Of a stretch of DNA of 13,476 nt, positions 1-7,470 are shown piece by piece. A program made the translations under genes and the position numbers. Every line of letters starts with the position of its first letter. Within the stretch, counting starts at the first letter, position 1. The DNA comes from an uncultured Acetobacteraceae bacterium (GTDB lineage: Bacteria > Pseudomonadota > Alphaproteobacteria > Acetobacterales > Acetobacteraceae): positions 1 to 13,476 of the forward strand of contig CAIMEK010000687.1 in NCBI GenBank assembly GCA_903839965.1, in the 5' to 3' direction. Under the pieces are notes generated by a model. It was not told the DNA's origin. It saw only the letters and a list, made by a program, of their open reading frames with translations, and searched no databases.

Positions 1-50
1 AGGGCGCCAGATTTTGGCAGGGCCGACCGGGCGAAGGCGATGTCGAGCAT
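1..50 (-). CDS. pepA: Probable leucyl aminopeptidase, N-terminal fragment cut by the window edge
   Basis: Read on the minus strand from the ATG at 50-48, the sequence encodes MLDIAFARSALPKSGAL and then leaves the window. The pattern of a short beta-strand, then 'LPKSGAL', resembles the start of alphaproteobacterial leucyl aminopeptidases (cytosolic M17 metallopeptidases that remove N-terminal residues from peptides). A GGAG Shine-Dalgarno core (minus strand, 62-59) lies 8 nt before the ATG, which supports a real translation start. pepA is also a known neighbour of lptFG in many proteobacteria, although here cysQ and sua5 lie between them. With 17 residues visible, the start is better supported than the product name. 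Confidence 0.45.
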   Translation of the reverse strand, partial: MLDIAFARSALPKSGA

Positions 51-58
51 GGAGGCAA

Positions 59-62
59 CTCC
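59..62 (-). promoter_or_regulatory. Ribosome binding site of the left-edge minus-strand gene
   Basis: On the minus strand GGAG stands 8 nt upstream of the ATG at 50. It is the main evidence that the left edge carries the start of a gene transcribed leftward. Confidence 0.45.
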
Positions 63-100
63 GTGGTGCAGGCCAATGGGGCGTCAACTGTAGCAGCGGT

Positions 101-131
101 GCGTCGGTTCGCCACTGTGGTGCCACGACGC
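101..131. repeat. Inverted repeat in the divergent spacer (6-bp arms)
   Basis: GCGTCG at 101-106 is the perfect reverse complement of CGACGC at 126-131, with a 19-nt spacer. It lies between the left-edge minus-strand gene and cysQ, so it could be an operator or an RNA stem in the cysQ leader. Six-base arms are not rare in GC-rich DNA, so function is unproven. Confidence 0.3.
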
Positions 132-137
132 TTTGCA

Positions 138-151
138 CCGGTTCGCACCGG
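138..151. repeat. Tight hairpin in the cysQ leader
   Basis: CCGGT (138-142) and ACCGG (147-151) are perfect complements around a TCGC tetraloop, ending 14 nt before the cysQ ATG. If transcribed, this would form a small stable stem just upstream of the GAGAGG stretch (158-163). The 7-mer GGTTCGC occurs at 106-112 and again at 140-146, overlapping this hairpin. It might modulate cysQ initiation, but no U-tract or known leader motif accompanies it. Confidence 0.35.
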
Positions 152-165
152 CTTTATGAGAGGCC

Positions 166-930
166 ATGGACGATAACAGCCTGCTGGACCTTGCTTTTGA
201 ACTGGCCGCCGCCGCCGGAGAGACCATCCTGGAGGTACGGGCGCGTGGATTTGCCACGATGCGCAAGGCCGACGCCTCGCCGGTAACCGAAGCGGACCAG
301 CAGGCCGAACTGCTGATTGCCGCGAGGTTGCGCGCTGTTACACCGGATTTGCCGGTGGTGGCGGAGGAAGAAATCGCGGCGGGACACGTGCCCGCGCGGG
401 CCGACAGTTTTTGGTGTGTCGACCCGCTGGACGGCACGCGCGAATTCAGCGCCGGCCGCGATGACTTCGCCGTGTGCATCGGGCTTGTGCGGGCGGGCCG
501 GGCGGTGTTGGGGGTGGTAGGGGCGCCGGCCAAAGGGGTGGTGTACGGCGGCATTGTCGGGCACGGCGCGGTGAAGCGCAGCGCCGCCGGAGAGCTGGCG
601 ATCGCCGCCCGTCGGCCGCCCGCCGCCGGGATCGACGTGGTAGCGAGCCGTTACCATGGCAAGGATGCACGCATGCAGCCGTTCCTGGCGCAGCGGCGGG
701 TGGCATCGACGATCAATATCGGCTCGGCGTTGAAATTCTGCCTGCTGGCAGAAGGGATCGCGGATCTGTATCCGCGCTTCGGCACCACCATGGAGTGGGA
801 TACCTGCGCGGCACAGGCCGTGCTGGAGGCGGCCGGTGGGTCGGTGCGGTTGGTTGAGGGCGATCAGGCACTGGCTTACGGGAAGCCAGGCTGGGTGAAC
901 CCACATTTTTACGCAATGGGGCGGGAGTGA
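166..930 (+). CDS. cysQ: 3'(2'),5'-bisphosphate nucleotidase CysQ (inositol monophosphatase superfamily)
   Basis: This 254-residue protein should hydrolyse the 3'-phosphate of PAP/PAPS, recycling the by-product of sulfate activation and sulfotransfer. The metal-binding signatures of the Li-sensitive phosphatase family are present in order: EEE at 67-69, DPLDGT at 86-91 (metal ligands D86 and D89), GSALK at 186-190, and WDTCA at 211-215 with D212. The length is normal for CysQ, and the GSALKF and WDTCAA context fits CysQ better than SuhB. The start at ATG 166 has GAGAGG only 2 nt upstream, which is unusually close, but no better in-frame start exists. Its stop overlaps the sua5 GTG by 4 bp (GTGA, 927-930), so the two genes are probably co-transcribed and coupled. 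A histidinol-phosphatase role is a less likely alternative. Confidence 0.9.
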   Translation: MDDNSLLDLAFELAAAAGETILEVRARGFATMRKADASPVTEADQQAELLIAARLRAVTPDLPVVAEEEIAAGHVPARADSFWCVDPLDGTREFSAGRDDFAVCIGLVRAGRAVLGVVGAPAKGVVYGGIVGHGAVKRSAAGELAIAARRPPAAGIDVVASRYHGKDARMQPFLAQRRVASTINIGSALKFCLLAEGIADLYPRFGTTMEWDTCAAQAVLEAAGGSVRLVEGDQALAYGKPGWVNPHFYAMGRE

Positions 931-1907
931 CCGAACTCCTGCAACCCGACGCGGCGGGGATTGGCCGCGCCGCGGATCTGCTGCGCGCCGGCAGGCTGGT
1001 CGCCTTCGCCACCGAGACCGTCTATGGCCTGGGAGCGGACGCCGGCGACGTGCGGGCCGTGGCGGCGATTTTCTCCGCCAAGGGACGGCCGCGCTTCAAC
1101 CCATTGATTTGTCACTATCCGAACGCCGAGGCGGCGTTTGCCCATGTCGAGGCAAATGCGGCAGCGCACCGGCTGGCGAAGGCGTTCTGGCCGGGGCCGC
1201 TGACCCTGGTGCTGCCGCGACGGGTGGAGTGCCCGGTGGCGCTGCTGACAGGAGCCGGTCTGGACACGCTGGCGGTGCGGGTGCCGGCCCAGAAGGATGC
1301 ACTGACGCTGTTGCGCGCCGTGGGGCGAGCAGTGGCGGCACCCTCGGCCAATCGTTCCGGCGAGGTCAGCCCGACGACCTCGGAACATGTGCTTGCCGAC
1401 CTGGCCGGGCGGATCGATGCTGTGCTTGACAGTGGCCCCTGCCCGGTTGGGGTGGAGTCCACGGTTCTCGACCTGAGCGGCGAATACCCGCTTCTGCTGC
1501 GGCCCGGCGGGATCTCGCTCGAGGCCATTGTGGGTGTGGTCGGTCGCGTCGAACGCGGCCTATTGCCGGAGGCGGCGCAGGCGGCGCGGACATTGCGTTC
1601 GCCAGGGTTGATGGTGTCGCACTACGCGCCGGCGCTGCCGGTGCGACTCGATGCGCGCGAGGTCGGGGCGGATGAGGCCCTGCTGGCCTTCGGGGCGCCT
1701 CCTGCCGGGGCGGGAGTGGTGTTTCAACTAAGCGAATCGGCCGATCTCGCCGAAGCGGCCGCCAAATTGTTTGCCGGACTGCGCGCACTGGATGAGGAAG
1801 GGCGCCGGCGCGGTCTTTGCCGCATCGCGGCGATGACGGTGCCTGGAGAGGGACTCGGACTGGCGATCAACGATCGGTTGCAGCGGGCGGCGGCGCCGCG
1901 GAACTGA
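927..1907 (+). CDS. tsaC: L-threonylcarbamoyladenylate synthase, Sua5 type
   Basis: This 326-residue protein makes threonylcarbamoyl-AMP from threonine, bicarbonate and ATP, the first step of the universal tRNA modification t6A37. The YrdC domain spans roughly residues 10-200: FATETVYGLGADA at 27-39, KGRPRFNPL at 52-60, SANRSG at 140-145, ESTVLDL at 177-183 and RPGGIS at 192-197. The linker SPGLMVSHYAP (225-235) is followed by a C-terminal Sua5 domain, so this is the long Sua5 form rather than short TsaC. The start is GTG 927, inside the end of cysQ; the four-base GTGA overlap suggests translational coupling. The stop at 1905-1907 faces the end of the minus-strand GNAT gene across 20 nt, and those 20 nt show no obvious terminator apart from a GC palindrome (1919-1928). 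Confidence 0.95.
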   Translation: MTELLQPDAAGIGRAADLLRAGRLVAFATETVYGLGADAGDVRAVAAIFSAKGRPRFNPLICHYPNAEAAFAHVEANAAAHRLAKAFWPGPLTLVLPRRVECPVALLTGAGLDTLAVRVPAQKDALTLLRAVGRAVAAPSANRSGEVSPTTSEHVLADLAGRIDAVLDSGPCPVGVESTVLDLSGEYPLLLRPGGISLEAIVGVVGRVERGLLPEAAQAARTLRSPGLMVSHYAPALPVRLDAREVGADEALLAFGAPPAGAGVVFQLSESADLAEAAAKLFAGLRALDEEGRRRGLCRIAAMTVPGEGLGLAINDRLQRAAAPRN

Positions 1908-1927
1908 GCCGCAGGAGCGCCGGCCGG

Positions 1928-2401
1928 CTACAAATCGGAGCGGACGAAGTCCCGCTGCATGATGACGACCGGGGTTCCGTGGTCGACGCCATTTCCCACC
2001 GATACCCAACCCAACCGGGCATACAGGCCGACAGCGGTTGAAGTCTGCAGCCAGAGCGACGGGACGGTGGCTGCTGCGAGGCGTTCGATCGCTCGCACAA
2101 GGCGCACCGAGTGGCCGCGACCGCGGAAGGGCGGGTTGACATAGACGCTGGCGAGCCAGGGGGTCAGGTCCGGGCGGTCGTCGAGATCATCGTGCAGCAG
2201 ACTGGCGGTACCGGCGGGAACGCCGGCATCGAGCAGGACGACGGATTGTTCAGGACCGATTCGCGCCTTGCGGGAGGCGACCCGGGCGACAGTGGTCTCC
2301 AGCGTGCGGCCCTTGGCACGGCCCCATTCTTCCCACAGCCAGCGAGCGATGCCCGGGACCAGTTCCGGATGGTCGGCGATGGTGACGATTTCGACGGTCA
2401 T
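1928..2401 (-). CDS. GNAT-family N-acetyltransferase
   Basis: This 157-residue protein begins MTVEIVTIADHPELV. It has the acetyl-CoA-binding motif A of the GNAT fold as VYVNPPFRGRGHSVRLV (87-103) and a C-terminal motif B-like stretch, GLYARLGW (125-132). The preceding SLLHDDLDDRPDLTPWLASV (67-86) is typical of small GNATs that acetylate amino groups on metabolites, antibiotics or peptides. The substrate cannot be told from the sequence. The start chosen is ATG 2401, because the ORF further upstream is non-homologous and antisense to another gene. The gene points against sua5 and against the lpt genes, and it is the only one in the window ending in TAG; all others end in TGA. It may be a late arrival at this locus. 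Confidence 0.85.
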   Translation of the reverse strand: MTVEIVTIADHPELVPGIARWLWEEWGRAKGRTLETTVARVASRKARIGPEQSVVLLDAGVPAGTASLLHDDLDDRPDLTPWLASVYVNPPFRGRGHSVRLVRAIERLAAATVPSLWLQTSTAVGLYARLGWVSVGNGVDHGTPVVIMQRDFVRSDL

Positions 2402-2522
2402 GCGAAGCCTGCCATGGGATGAGGGACTGCACCGGGAGCATGGATAACCCATTACGCCAACGGAAGACACCGGGGCCGAGGTGCCATTGACCGGAAGCGA
2501 GGGTGTCCTGCAACCTCGGCGC

Positions 2523-2528
2523 GGAGGT
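2523..2528 (+). promoter_or_regulatory. Strong ribosome binding site before the FAD-oxidase remnant
   Basis: GGAGGT at 2523-2528 lies 6 nt before ATG 2535. It is the closest match to an anti-16S consensus that I noticed in this window, and it fixes the likely start of the short ORF that follows. Its presence before what looks like a gene fragment is odd. Confidence 0.5.
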
Positions 2529-2534
2529 CCTGCC

Positions 2535-2765
2535 ATGTCCGAATTGCCGTCTTCGCGCTCCGCCCCGACCGTCGTGCAGACCGGATTGGTCGCCCAGCTT
2601 GCCGCGCTGCTCGACGGCAGTTTCTCGGCCGAGCATGGGGTGGGCAAGCTGAAGCCGTACATGATGCCCGAATGGCGTGGCGGAGCCGAACTGGCGACGA
2701 TGCGGCGGATCAAGGCGGCGCTCGACCCGGCCGGGCTGATGAATCCCGGCAAATTGCTGCCTTGA
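2535..2765 (+). pseudogene. C-terminal remnant of an FAD-linked oxidase (GlcD/D-lactate dehydrogenase type)
   Basis: From ATG 2535 the 76-residue product contains GSFSAEHGVGKLK (about residues 27-39) and ends ATMRRIKAALDPAGLMNPGKLLP. These are the conserved final blocks of the FAD-linked oxidase C-terminal domain found in glycolate oxidase subunit GlcD, D-lactate dehydrogenase and D-2-hydroxyglutarate dehydrogenase. Such enzymes are usually over 450 residues; the FAD-binding (PCMH) domain and most of the substrate domain are missing, and I found no trace of them in the 130 bp upstream in any plus-strand frame. The remaining frame is open and carries a good RBS (GGAGGT, 2523-2528). It could be a deletion stump or, less likely, a small expressed protein. 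The gene ends 69 nt before lptF. Confidence 0.7.
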
Positions 2766-2834
2766 CCGGGTGGTCTTCGGTGGCCGGCGCATTGCGGTTT
2801 GGCCGGGCGTGCCGCGGCAGGTAAAGTGCCAGGG

Positions 2835-3992
2835 ATGAAGATGTTGGCCACCAGCCCCGGCCCGCTTGTGAGCCGGATTGACCGCTACGTATTCCGGCAG
2901 TTGCTGCTGGCACTGATCGCGGTGACCATTGGGCTAGTGGCATTGATCTGGCTGACCCAGTCGCTGCGCTTCGTCGAACTGGTGGTTAATCGCGGCCTTT
3001 CGATGCGGGTTTTTCTGGAGCTGTCCAGCCTGCAAATCCCTTATTTTGTCTCGGTAATCCTGCCTATCACGACCTTCGTGGTGGTGCAGTTCATCTATCA
3101 GCGCCTGGCCGGCGACCGCGAACTGACTGTGCTGCGGGCTGCCGGCGTGTCGCCGATCGGGCTCGCGCGGCCCGCCTTGGCGGTAGCGGCGGTGGCGGTG
3201 GCGGTGGGCTACGCGCTGAACCTGTGGGTGGTGCCGGCGGCGTCCAGCGCGTTCCGGCAATACCAGTTCGAGATTCGCAATCGAGTCGCGGCCTTCCTGC
3301 TGCAGGAGGGGGTATTCACCCCGGTGTCGGACGATCTGACGGTTTATGTGCGGGCTCGCGATCCCGACGGCCTGCTGCGCGGGATCTTGATCGAGGATAC
3401 GCGCCAGCGGAACAACCCCGCGACCATTCTGGCCGAACGGGGTCGTTTGATCGGATCCGAGGGTACACCCAGGGTGCTGCTGTTCAATGGCAGTCGTCAG
3501 GAGATCGATCGACAATCCGGACGATTGAACGTGCTGACCTTCGCCGAGAACGCAATCGATCTCAGCCAAGGAGCGCGCGGCGAGGAACAGCGGTTTCGCG
3601 ACATGAGCGAGATGTCGATCGGCGAATTGTTTCATCCGTTGGCAGGAACGGTTCTGGAACGCGATATCCCCAAGCTGCGGGTGGAGGCGCATCGGCGCCT
3701 GGTGACGCCGTTGAGCGCGGTGTCGTTCACGCTGGTCGGGCTGGTGGCGGTGCTGATGGGCACTTTCCGCCGGCACGGCGGGCTGATCCGACCAGCGCTT
3801 GCAGTGTTGAGCGTCGTGGGACTGCTCGCGGCCGGGCTGCTGCTGGTGAACCTTGCAGCCAAGCAACTCGCGCTGATCCCCCTGATCTGGGTGAATACGC
3901 TGGCGCCGGGACTGGTGTGCGCCTGGGCGCTGTTCGGGCCGCAGTTGCGGTTGATGCCGGTCGCATTGCAGGCAAAGCTGGGGGCGACCTGA
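2835..3992 (+). CDS. lptF: LPS export ABC transporter permease LptF
   Basis: This 385-residue inner-membrane protein pairs with LptG and the ATPase LptB to extract lipopolysaccharide and hand it to LptC and the periplasmic bridge. After a short cytoplasmic start come RIDRYVFRQLL (14-24) and three membrane segments (about 21-41, 62-88, 113-135). A periplasmic beta-jellyroll region (about 150-245) follows, then three more segments (about 292-312, 317-342, 346-368). DRELTVLRAAGVSP (94-107) is the coupling-helix motif that contacts LptB. I chose ATG 2835; ATG 2841 (AGGG 6 nt upstream) is equally possible, and a TTG at 2799 would add 12 residues unlike the family. Only 4 nt separate it from lptG, so they form one transcription unit. 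No convincing promoter is visible in the 69 nt upstream. Confidence 0.93.
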   Translation: MKMLATSPGPLVSRIDRYVFRQLLLALIAVTIGLVALIWLTQSLRFVELVVNRGLSMRVFLELSSLQIPYFVSVILPITTFVVVQFIYQRLAGDRELTVLRAAGVSPIGLARPALAVAAVAVAVGYALNLWVVPAASSAFRQYQFEIRNRVAAFLLQEGVFTPVSDDLTVYVRARDPDGLLRGILIEDTRQRNNPATILAERGRLIGSEGTPRVLLFNGSRQEIDRQSGRLNVLTFAENAIDLSQGARGEEQRFRDMSEMSIGELFHPLAGTVLERDIPKLRVEAHRRLVTPLSAVSFTLVGLVAVLMGTFRRHGGLIRPALAVLSVVGLLAAGLLLVNLAAKQLALIPLIWVNTLAPGLVCAWALFGPQLRLMPVALQAKLGAT

Positions 3993-3996
3993 TCCC

Positions 3997-5109
3997 ATGC
4001 TGATTGCCGCCACCCTTTCCCTTTACATCGCGCGTGCCTTCGTGGTGTCGGTGGCCGGCATGCTTGCGGCCCTGACCGGGCTGGTCGGGCTGTTCGACCT
4101 CATCGAACTGCTGCGGCGGTCGGCGACCAAGCCGGACGCCACCTTCGCCATCGTCGCCCAGATGGCAGCCCTGCGGTTGCCCTGGATTTGCATGCAGATT
4201 CTGCCGTTCGCGGTTCTGCTGGGCGGCATCATGGCATTCTGGAAGCTGACGCGTTCATCGGAGTTGATCGTGGCGCGAGCATCCGGTGTGTCGGCCTGGC
4301 AGTTCCTTGCCGCGCCGCTGCTCTGTGCGGTTGCAGTCGGTAGCTTCGCCACAGCGGCGGTCAGCCCCGTCTCGGCGGTGATGCGGTCTCGCGCCGAGGC
4401 CATGGAGAATATCTACCTGCGCACCGGCGGCGGTCCGCTTGCATTGAATGGGGGGCATCTATGGCTGCGCCAGTCCGACACGGGGCTGACGCCGCAAGGG
4501 GTGGCGATCCTGCATGCGCGCACGGTGAGCCTGCGCAATGGCGACCTGACGGCGCGCGACGTGAGCATCTTTCGCCTGGACACAAACGACCGCCTGCTGG
4601 AAAGGGTGGAGGCCAGCCGGGCGCGGCTCGGCAACGGGGAATGGGAGCTCGATGACGCACGCACGATCCTGCCCGGCCATCTGCCCTCGCCGCCTCGTCC
4701 GCTCACGCTGGACACCAACATGACGGTGGCGCGCGTGCAGGAGAGCTTCGCTCCTCCCGACACGCTGTCGTTCTGGGCGTTGCCGGGGTTCATTGCTTTA
4801 TTGGATCGATCCGGATTTTCGTCGATTCGTCACCGATTGCAGTTCCAGACGCTGCTGGCACTGCCGCTGCTGGCCGGAACGATGACTCTGCTGGCGGCAG
4901 GATTCTCGATGCGGCCGTCGCGCCGCGGTGGGGTGGCGAAGATGATCGGGAGCGGGGTCGCTGCCGGGTTTGCACTGTACTTGATCTCGAAGGTGGCCGA
5001 GGAATTCGGCCAGTCCGGAGCCTTGCCCACAGTGCTGGCAGCGTGGGCCCCCGCCGCCTCCGGGCTGATGTTAAGCGTGGCGCTGCTGCTGCATCTGGAA
5101 GACGGCTGA
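3997..5109 (+). CDS. lptG: LPS export ABC transporter permease LptG
   Basis: This 370-residue partner of LptF in the LptB2FG exporter starts 4 nt after lptF ends. It has the same architecture: transmembrane segments near 10-36, 62-83 and 102-124, a periplasmic jellyroll (about 140-250), and segments near 282-304, 312-334 and 346-366. SSELIVARASGVSAWQFL (87-104) is the conserved cytoplasmic coupling helix. It ends in HLEDG two nt before the lptD ATG. The ribosome-binding GGAAG for lptD (about 5097-5101) lies inside the last lptG codons, which suggests coupled expression of the inner- and outer-membrane parts of the pathway. LptB, LptC and LptA are not in the window. Confidence 0.93.
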   Translation: MLIAATLSLYIARAFVVSVAGMLAALTGLVGLFDLIELLRRSATKPDATFAIVAQMAALRLPWICMQILPFAVLLGGIMAFWKLTRSSELIVARASGVSAWQFLAAPLLCAVAVGSFATAAVSPVSAVMRSRAEAMENIYLRTGGGPLALNGGHLWLRQSDTGLTPQGVAILHARTVSLRNGDLTARDVSIFRLDTNDRLLERVEASRARLGNGEWELDDARTILPGHLPSPPRPLTLDTNMTVARVQESFAPPDTLSFWALPGFIALLDRSGFSSIRHRLQFQTLLALPLLAGTMTLLAAGFSMRPSRRGGVAKMIGSGVAAGFALYLISKVAEEFGQSGALPTVLAAWAPAASGLMLSVALLLHLEDG

Positions 5110-5111
5110 AC

Positions 5112-7430
5112 ATGGCGGGCACACGGACCACGGCGTTGCGTAGACTGCGCCAGCGACTGTTGCTGGGCGCGGTCCTGGCGATGCTGGGAACGGTCGTGGC
5201 ACAGGCTCAGCCCAGCAATATGACAACCACGCAGCCGATGTCGCGTGACCGGCCCGTGTTTTACCAGGCTGACGCAGTCGAGTACGACCGCGATGGCGCC
5301 ACAGTGACGCTGTCCGGGCATGTGGAGATCTGGCAGGGCGACCGTATCCTTCGGGCGGACCGGGTTACCTACGACCGCAACACCGGGGTAGCGGCCGCGA
5401 CCGGCAATGTGGCACTCGTCGAGCCAGGAGGGCAGGTACTGTTCGCGGAGTATGCCGAGCTCAGCGAGGGCATGAAAAACGGTATATTGAGCGACCTTCG
5501 CGCGTTGCTGCCACAGAACGGGCGGCTGGTTGCCAACGGCGCGCGCCGAACCGACGCGACTATCAATGAGCTGAGCCGGGCGGTTTATACGACGTGCAAT
5601 CTGTGCGTCGAGGACCCGTCAGCGCCACCATTGTGGGATATCCGTGCACGCTCCGCGCTGCAGGATACCGAGCACAAGAAGATCGAGTATCGGGACGCGG
5701 TGGTGGACCTGTATGGCGTGCCGGTCGCCTACTTTCCGTTCCTGGTGCACCCGGATCCGTCGGAGCGGCGGGCCAGTGGTATTATGATACCGTCTGCCGG
5801 ATCGTCGAGTCACCTCGGCGTTTACCTGGGTGTACCGTATTACTGGGTGATCGATGGCCAATCGGACGCGACGCTGACCCCGGTCCTTTCTTCGAAGCAG
5901 GGAGGCGGGTTGCTGGCTGACTATCGGCATTCTTTCAATAATGGCCGGATCACGGTGCGCAGCTCGGTCGCCAATGACAACGGTAACATGGGTGGGCACA
6001 TTTTCGCTCGCGGCGACTTCACGATCGACGATACCTGGCGTTGGGGCTTCGATATCAACAGGGCCAGCGGTGTCGACTATATGCGTGACTACAAGATACA
6101 GGGGGGGTTGGTGCCCGCGCTGGCCAGCCAGGTATGGCTGGAGGGGTTCGGGCAGGGCGCGTATACGCGGCTGGACGTGCGCGCTTACCAAAGCATCCTC
6201 AACAGCGGCAATGTGGTCGCGCGGTTGCCCTATGTGCTGCCGCGCTACCAATACAGCTATTTTGGCGAACCGGATGCACTTGGCGGCCGGCTGTCCGTGG
6301 AGGCGGGGGTATTCAACCTGCTGCGCGAGATCGGCACCTCCACCCAACGCGGGCGGCTGAGTCTGGATTGGCAGCGACCCTTCGAAGGGCGGTTCGGCGA
6401 TCTGTGGAAAGTCACCCTGCATTTGGACAGCGCTGTCTACGCGGCACGCGATTTCAACGGATTACCGAATTTTGGTTCGTCCAATACGGTACAGTCGGCA
6501 CAAGCCATGCCCACCGTGGCAACGGAAGTACGCTGGCCCCTGGTGCGCGATGCCGGGAGTTGGGGCACCCAGACCATTGAACCGATCGCACAACTGGTCG
6601 TGGCGCCAAACGGGTCGAAATACGGCTCAACGACCGGGCCGAACGGTACGACGACGACGACTTCACGGGTGCCGAATGAGGATAGCTTTGACCAGGAGCT
6701 TAGCGACGCCAACCTGTTCGCCCTGAACCGTTTTCCAGGCGTGGACCGGCTGGAGGGAGGCATTCGGGTCAGCGCAGGACTGCGTGGCAACTGGAAGTTC
6801 CCGGACGGCCAGATGCTGGACGGATTGGTCGGCCAATCCTATCGAATGCAGAAGAGTTCGCCCTGGATGGTCGGGTCGGGCCTGGATAAGCAGGCATCGG
6901 ATGTCGTGAGCCGGGTTTCATATGCGCCCGGGCAGTTTGTGGACTTCACCGCGCGGGCGCGGTTTGACCCGCACAGGCGGATGTCGATGTCGTTCGCCGA
7001 CCTCGTGAGCAACGTCGGACCGCAGGCGCTGAAGGTTTCGGCGGGCTACATCCACAGCTCGATAAATCCCTATTTTACCTACGACTACCCACCGAACATG
7101 TTCGTGCCGGCCGGGGTGTTATGGGGCGGCAACGGGAAGACCCCGCCTTCCGCTCCCGGCGAGCCCTATCCGGCGCCGCGGGATGAGATCACGCTGGGTG
7201 TGAGCACGCGCTACGGGGCGTGGAAGCTGTCGGGCAATGCACAAGCCGACCTGCGCACCCACCAGATGACCTCGGTTGGAGTTGGCGGCGCTTATGAAAA
7301 CGAGTGCTTTATCTTCAACCTGATCGCTTCCAGGCGCTATACGTCCCTCGGGAGTGACCATGGCGACACCGTGGTGCTGTTCCAGATCACGCTCAAGACC
7401 GTCGGGCAGTTCGGCTTCCATCCGATGTGA
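5112..7430 (+). CDS. lptD: LPS-assembly protein LptD (outer-membrane translocon)
   Basis: This 772-residue outer-membrane beta-barrel, with LptE, inserts LPS into the outer leaflet. A signal peptide covers about residues 1-32 (arginine-rich start, hydrophobic core, cleavage after AQA). The periplasmic OstA/LptA-like domain follows from about residue 48 (RPVFYQADAVEYD, VTLSGHVEIWQGDRIL, ATGNVALVEPGGQVLF). YTTCNLCVED (159-168) and the YGVPVAYFPF/HPDPSERRASG region mark the entry to the barrel domain, which fills the rest with alternating aromatic strands. The mature protein has cysteines at 162, 165 and 732, against four in E. coli LptD. The start is ATG 5112, two nt after lptG; a longer reading would run back into lptG without family likeness. 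SurA, encoded next, is the known chaperone for LptD. Confidence 0.93.
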   Translation: MAGTRTTALRRLRQRLLLGAVLAMLGTVVAQAQPSNMTTTQPMSRDRPVFYQADAVEYDRDGATVTLSGHVEIWQGDRILRADRVTYDRNTGVAAATGNVALVEPGGQVLFAEYAELSEGMKNGILSDLRALLPQNGRLVANGARRTDATINELSRAVYTTCNLCVEDPSAPPLWDIRARSALQDTEHKKIEYRDAVVDLYGVPVAYFPFLVHPDPSERRASGIMIPSAGSSSHLGVYLGVPYYWVIDGQSDATLTPVLSSKQGGGLLADYRHSFNNGRITVRSSVANDNGNMGGHIFARGDFTIDDTWRWGFDINRASGVDYMRDYKIQGGLVPALASQVWLEGFGQGAYTRLDVRAYQSILNSGNVVARLPYVLPRYQYSYFGEPDALGGRLSVEAGVFNLLREIGTSTQRGRLSLDWQRPFEGRFGDLWKVTLHLDSAVYAARDFNGLPNFGSSNTVQSAQAMPTVATEVRWPLVRDAGSWGTQTIEPIAQLVVAPNGSKYGSTTGPNGTTTTTSRVPNEDSFDQELSDANLFALNRFPGVDRLEGGIRVSAGLRGNWKFPDGQMLDGLVGQSYRMQKSSPWMVGSGLDKQASDVVSRVSYAPGQFVDFTARARFDPHRRMSMSFADLVSNVGPQALKVSAGYIHSSINPYFTYDYPPNMFVPAGVLWGGNGKTPPSAPGEPYPAPRDEITLGVSTRYGAWKLSGNAQADLRTHQMTSVGVGGAYENECFIFNLIASRRYTSLGSDHGDTVVLFQITLKTVGQFGFHPM

Positions 7431-7452
7431 GTCGGCGCCGGAGCCCGGTCCC

Positions 7453-7458
7453 AAGGAG
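7453..7458 (+). promoter_or_regulatory. Ribosome binding site of surA, long spacing
   Basis: AAGGAG lies 12 nt before ATG 7471 (15 nt before ATG 7474), longer than the usual 5-9 nt. It excludes the upstream extension of the frame into lptD as the real start. Confidence 0.5.
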
Positions 7459-7470
7459 TTCAGACTACCC

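Noticed and set aside
132..158. Possible promoter TTTGCA / TTTATG before cysQ
   Set aside because: The spacer is about 15 bp and both hexamers match poorly; it would also place the start point almost at the ATG.
1..165. Plus-strand open frames in the left spacer as the end of an upstream gene
   Set aside because: None resembles a known C-terminus, while the minus strand shows a start with an RBS and an aminopeptidase-like beginning.
1919..1928. Perfect 10-bp palindrome GCCGGCCGGC between the sua5 and GNAT ends, as a terminator
   Set aside because: It has no loop and no T-tract, and such GC palindromes are common at this base composition.
2762..2767. TTGACC as a -35 box for lptF
   Set aside because: No acceptable -10 hexamer lies 16-18 bp downstream, and it overlaps the stop of the remnant.
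2402..2851. Upstream extension of the GNAT frame to 307 residues
   Set aside because: The extra 150 residues are the antisense of the FAD-oxidase remnant and the start of lptF; GNAT homology begins at ATG 2401.
2934..4013. A 359-codon minus-strand open frame over lptF
   Set aside because: It is the exact antisense of the lptF coding region, with a composition rich in Gln, His and Arg and no recognisable motif.
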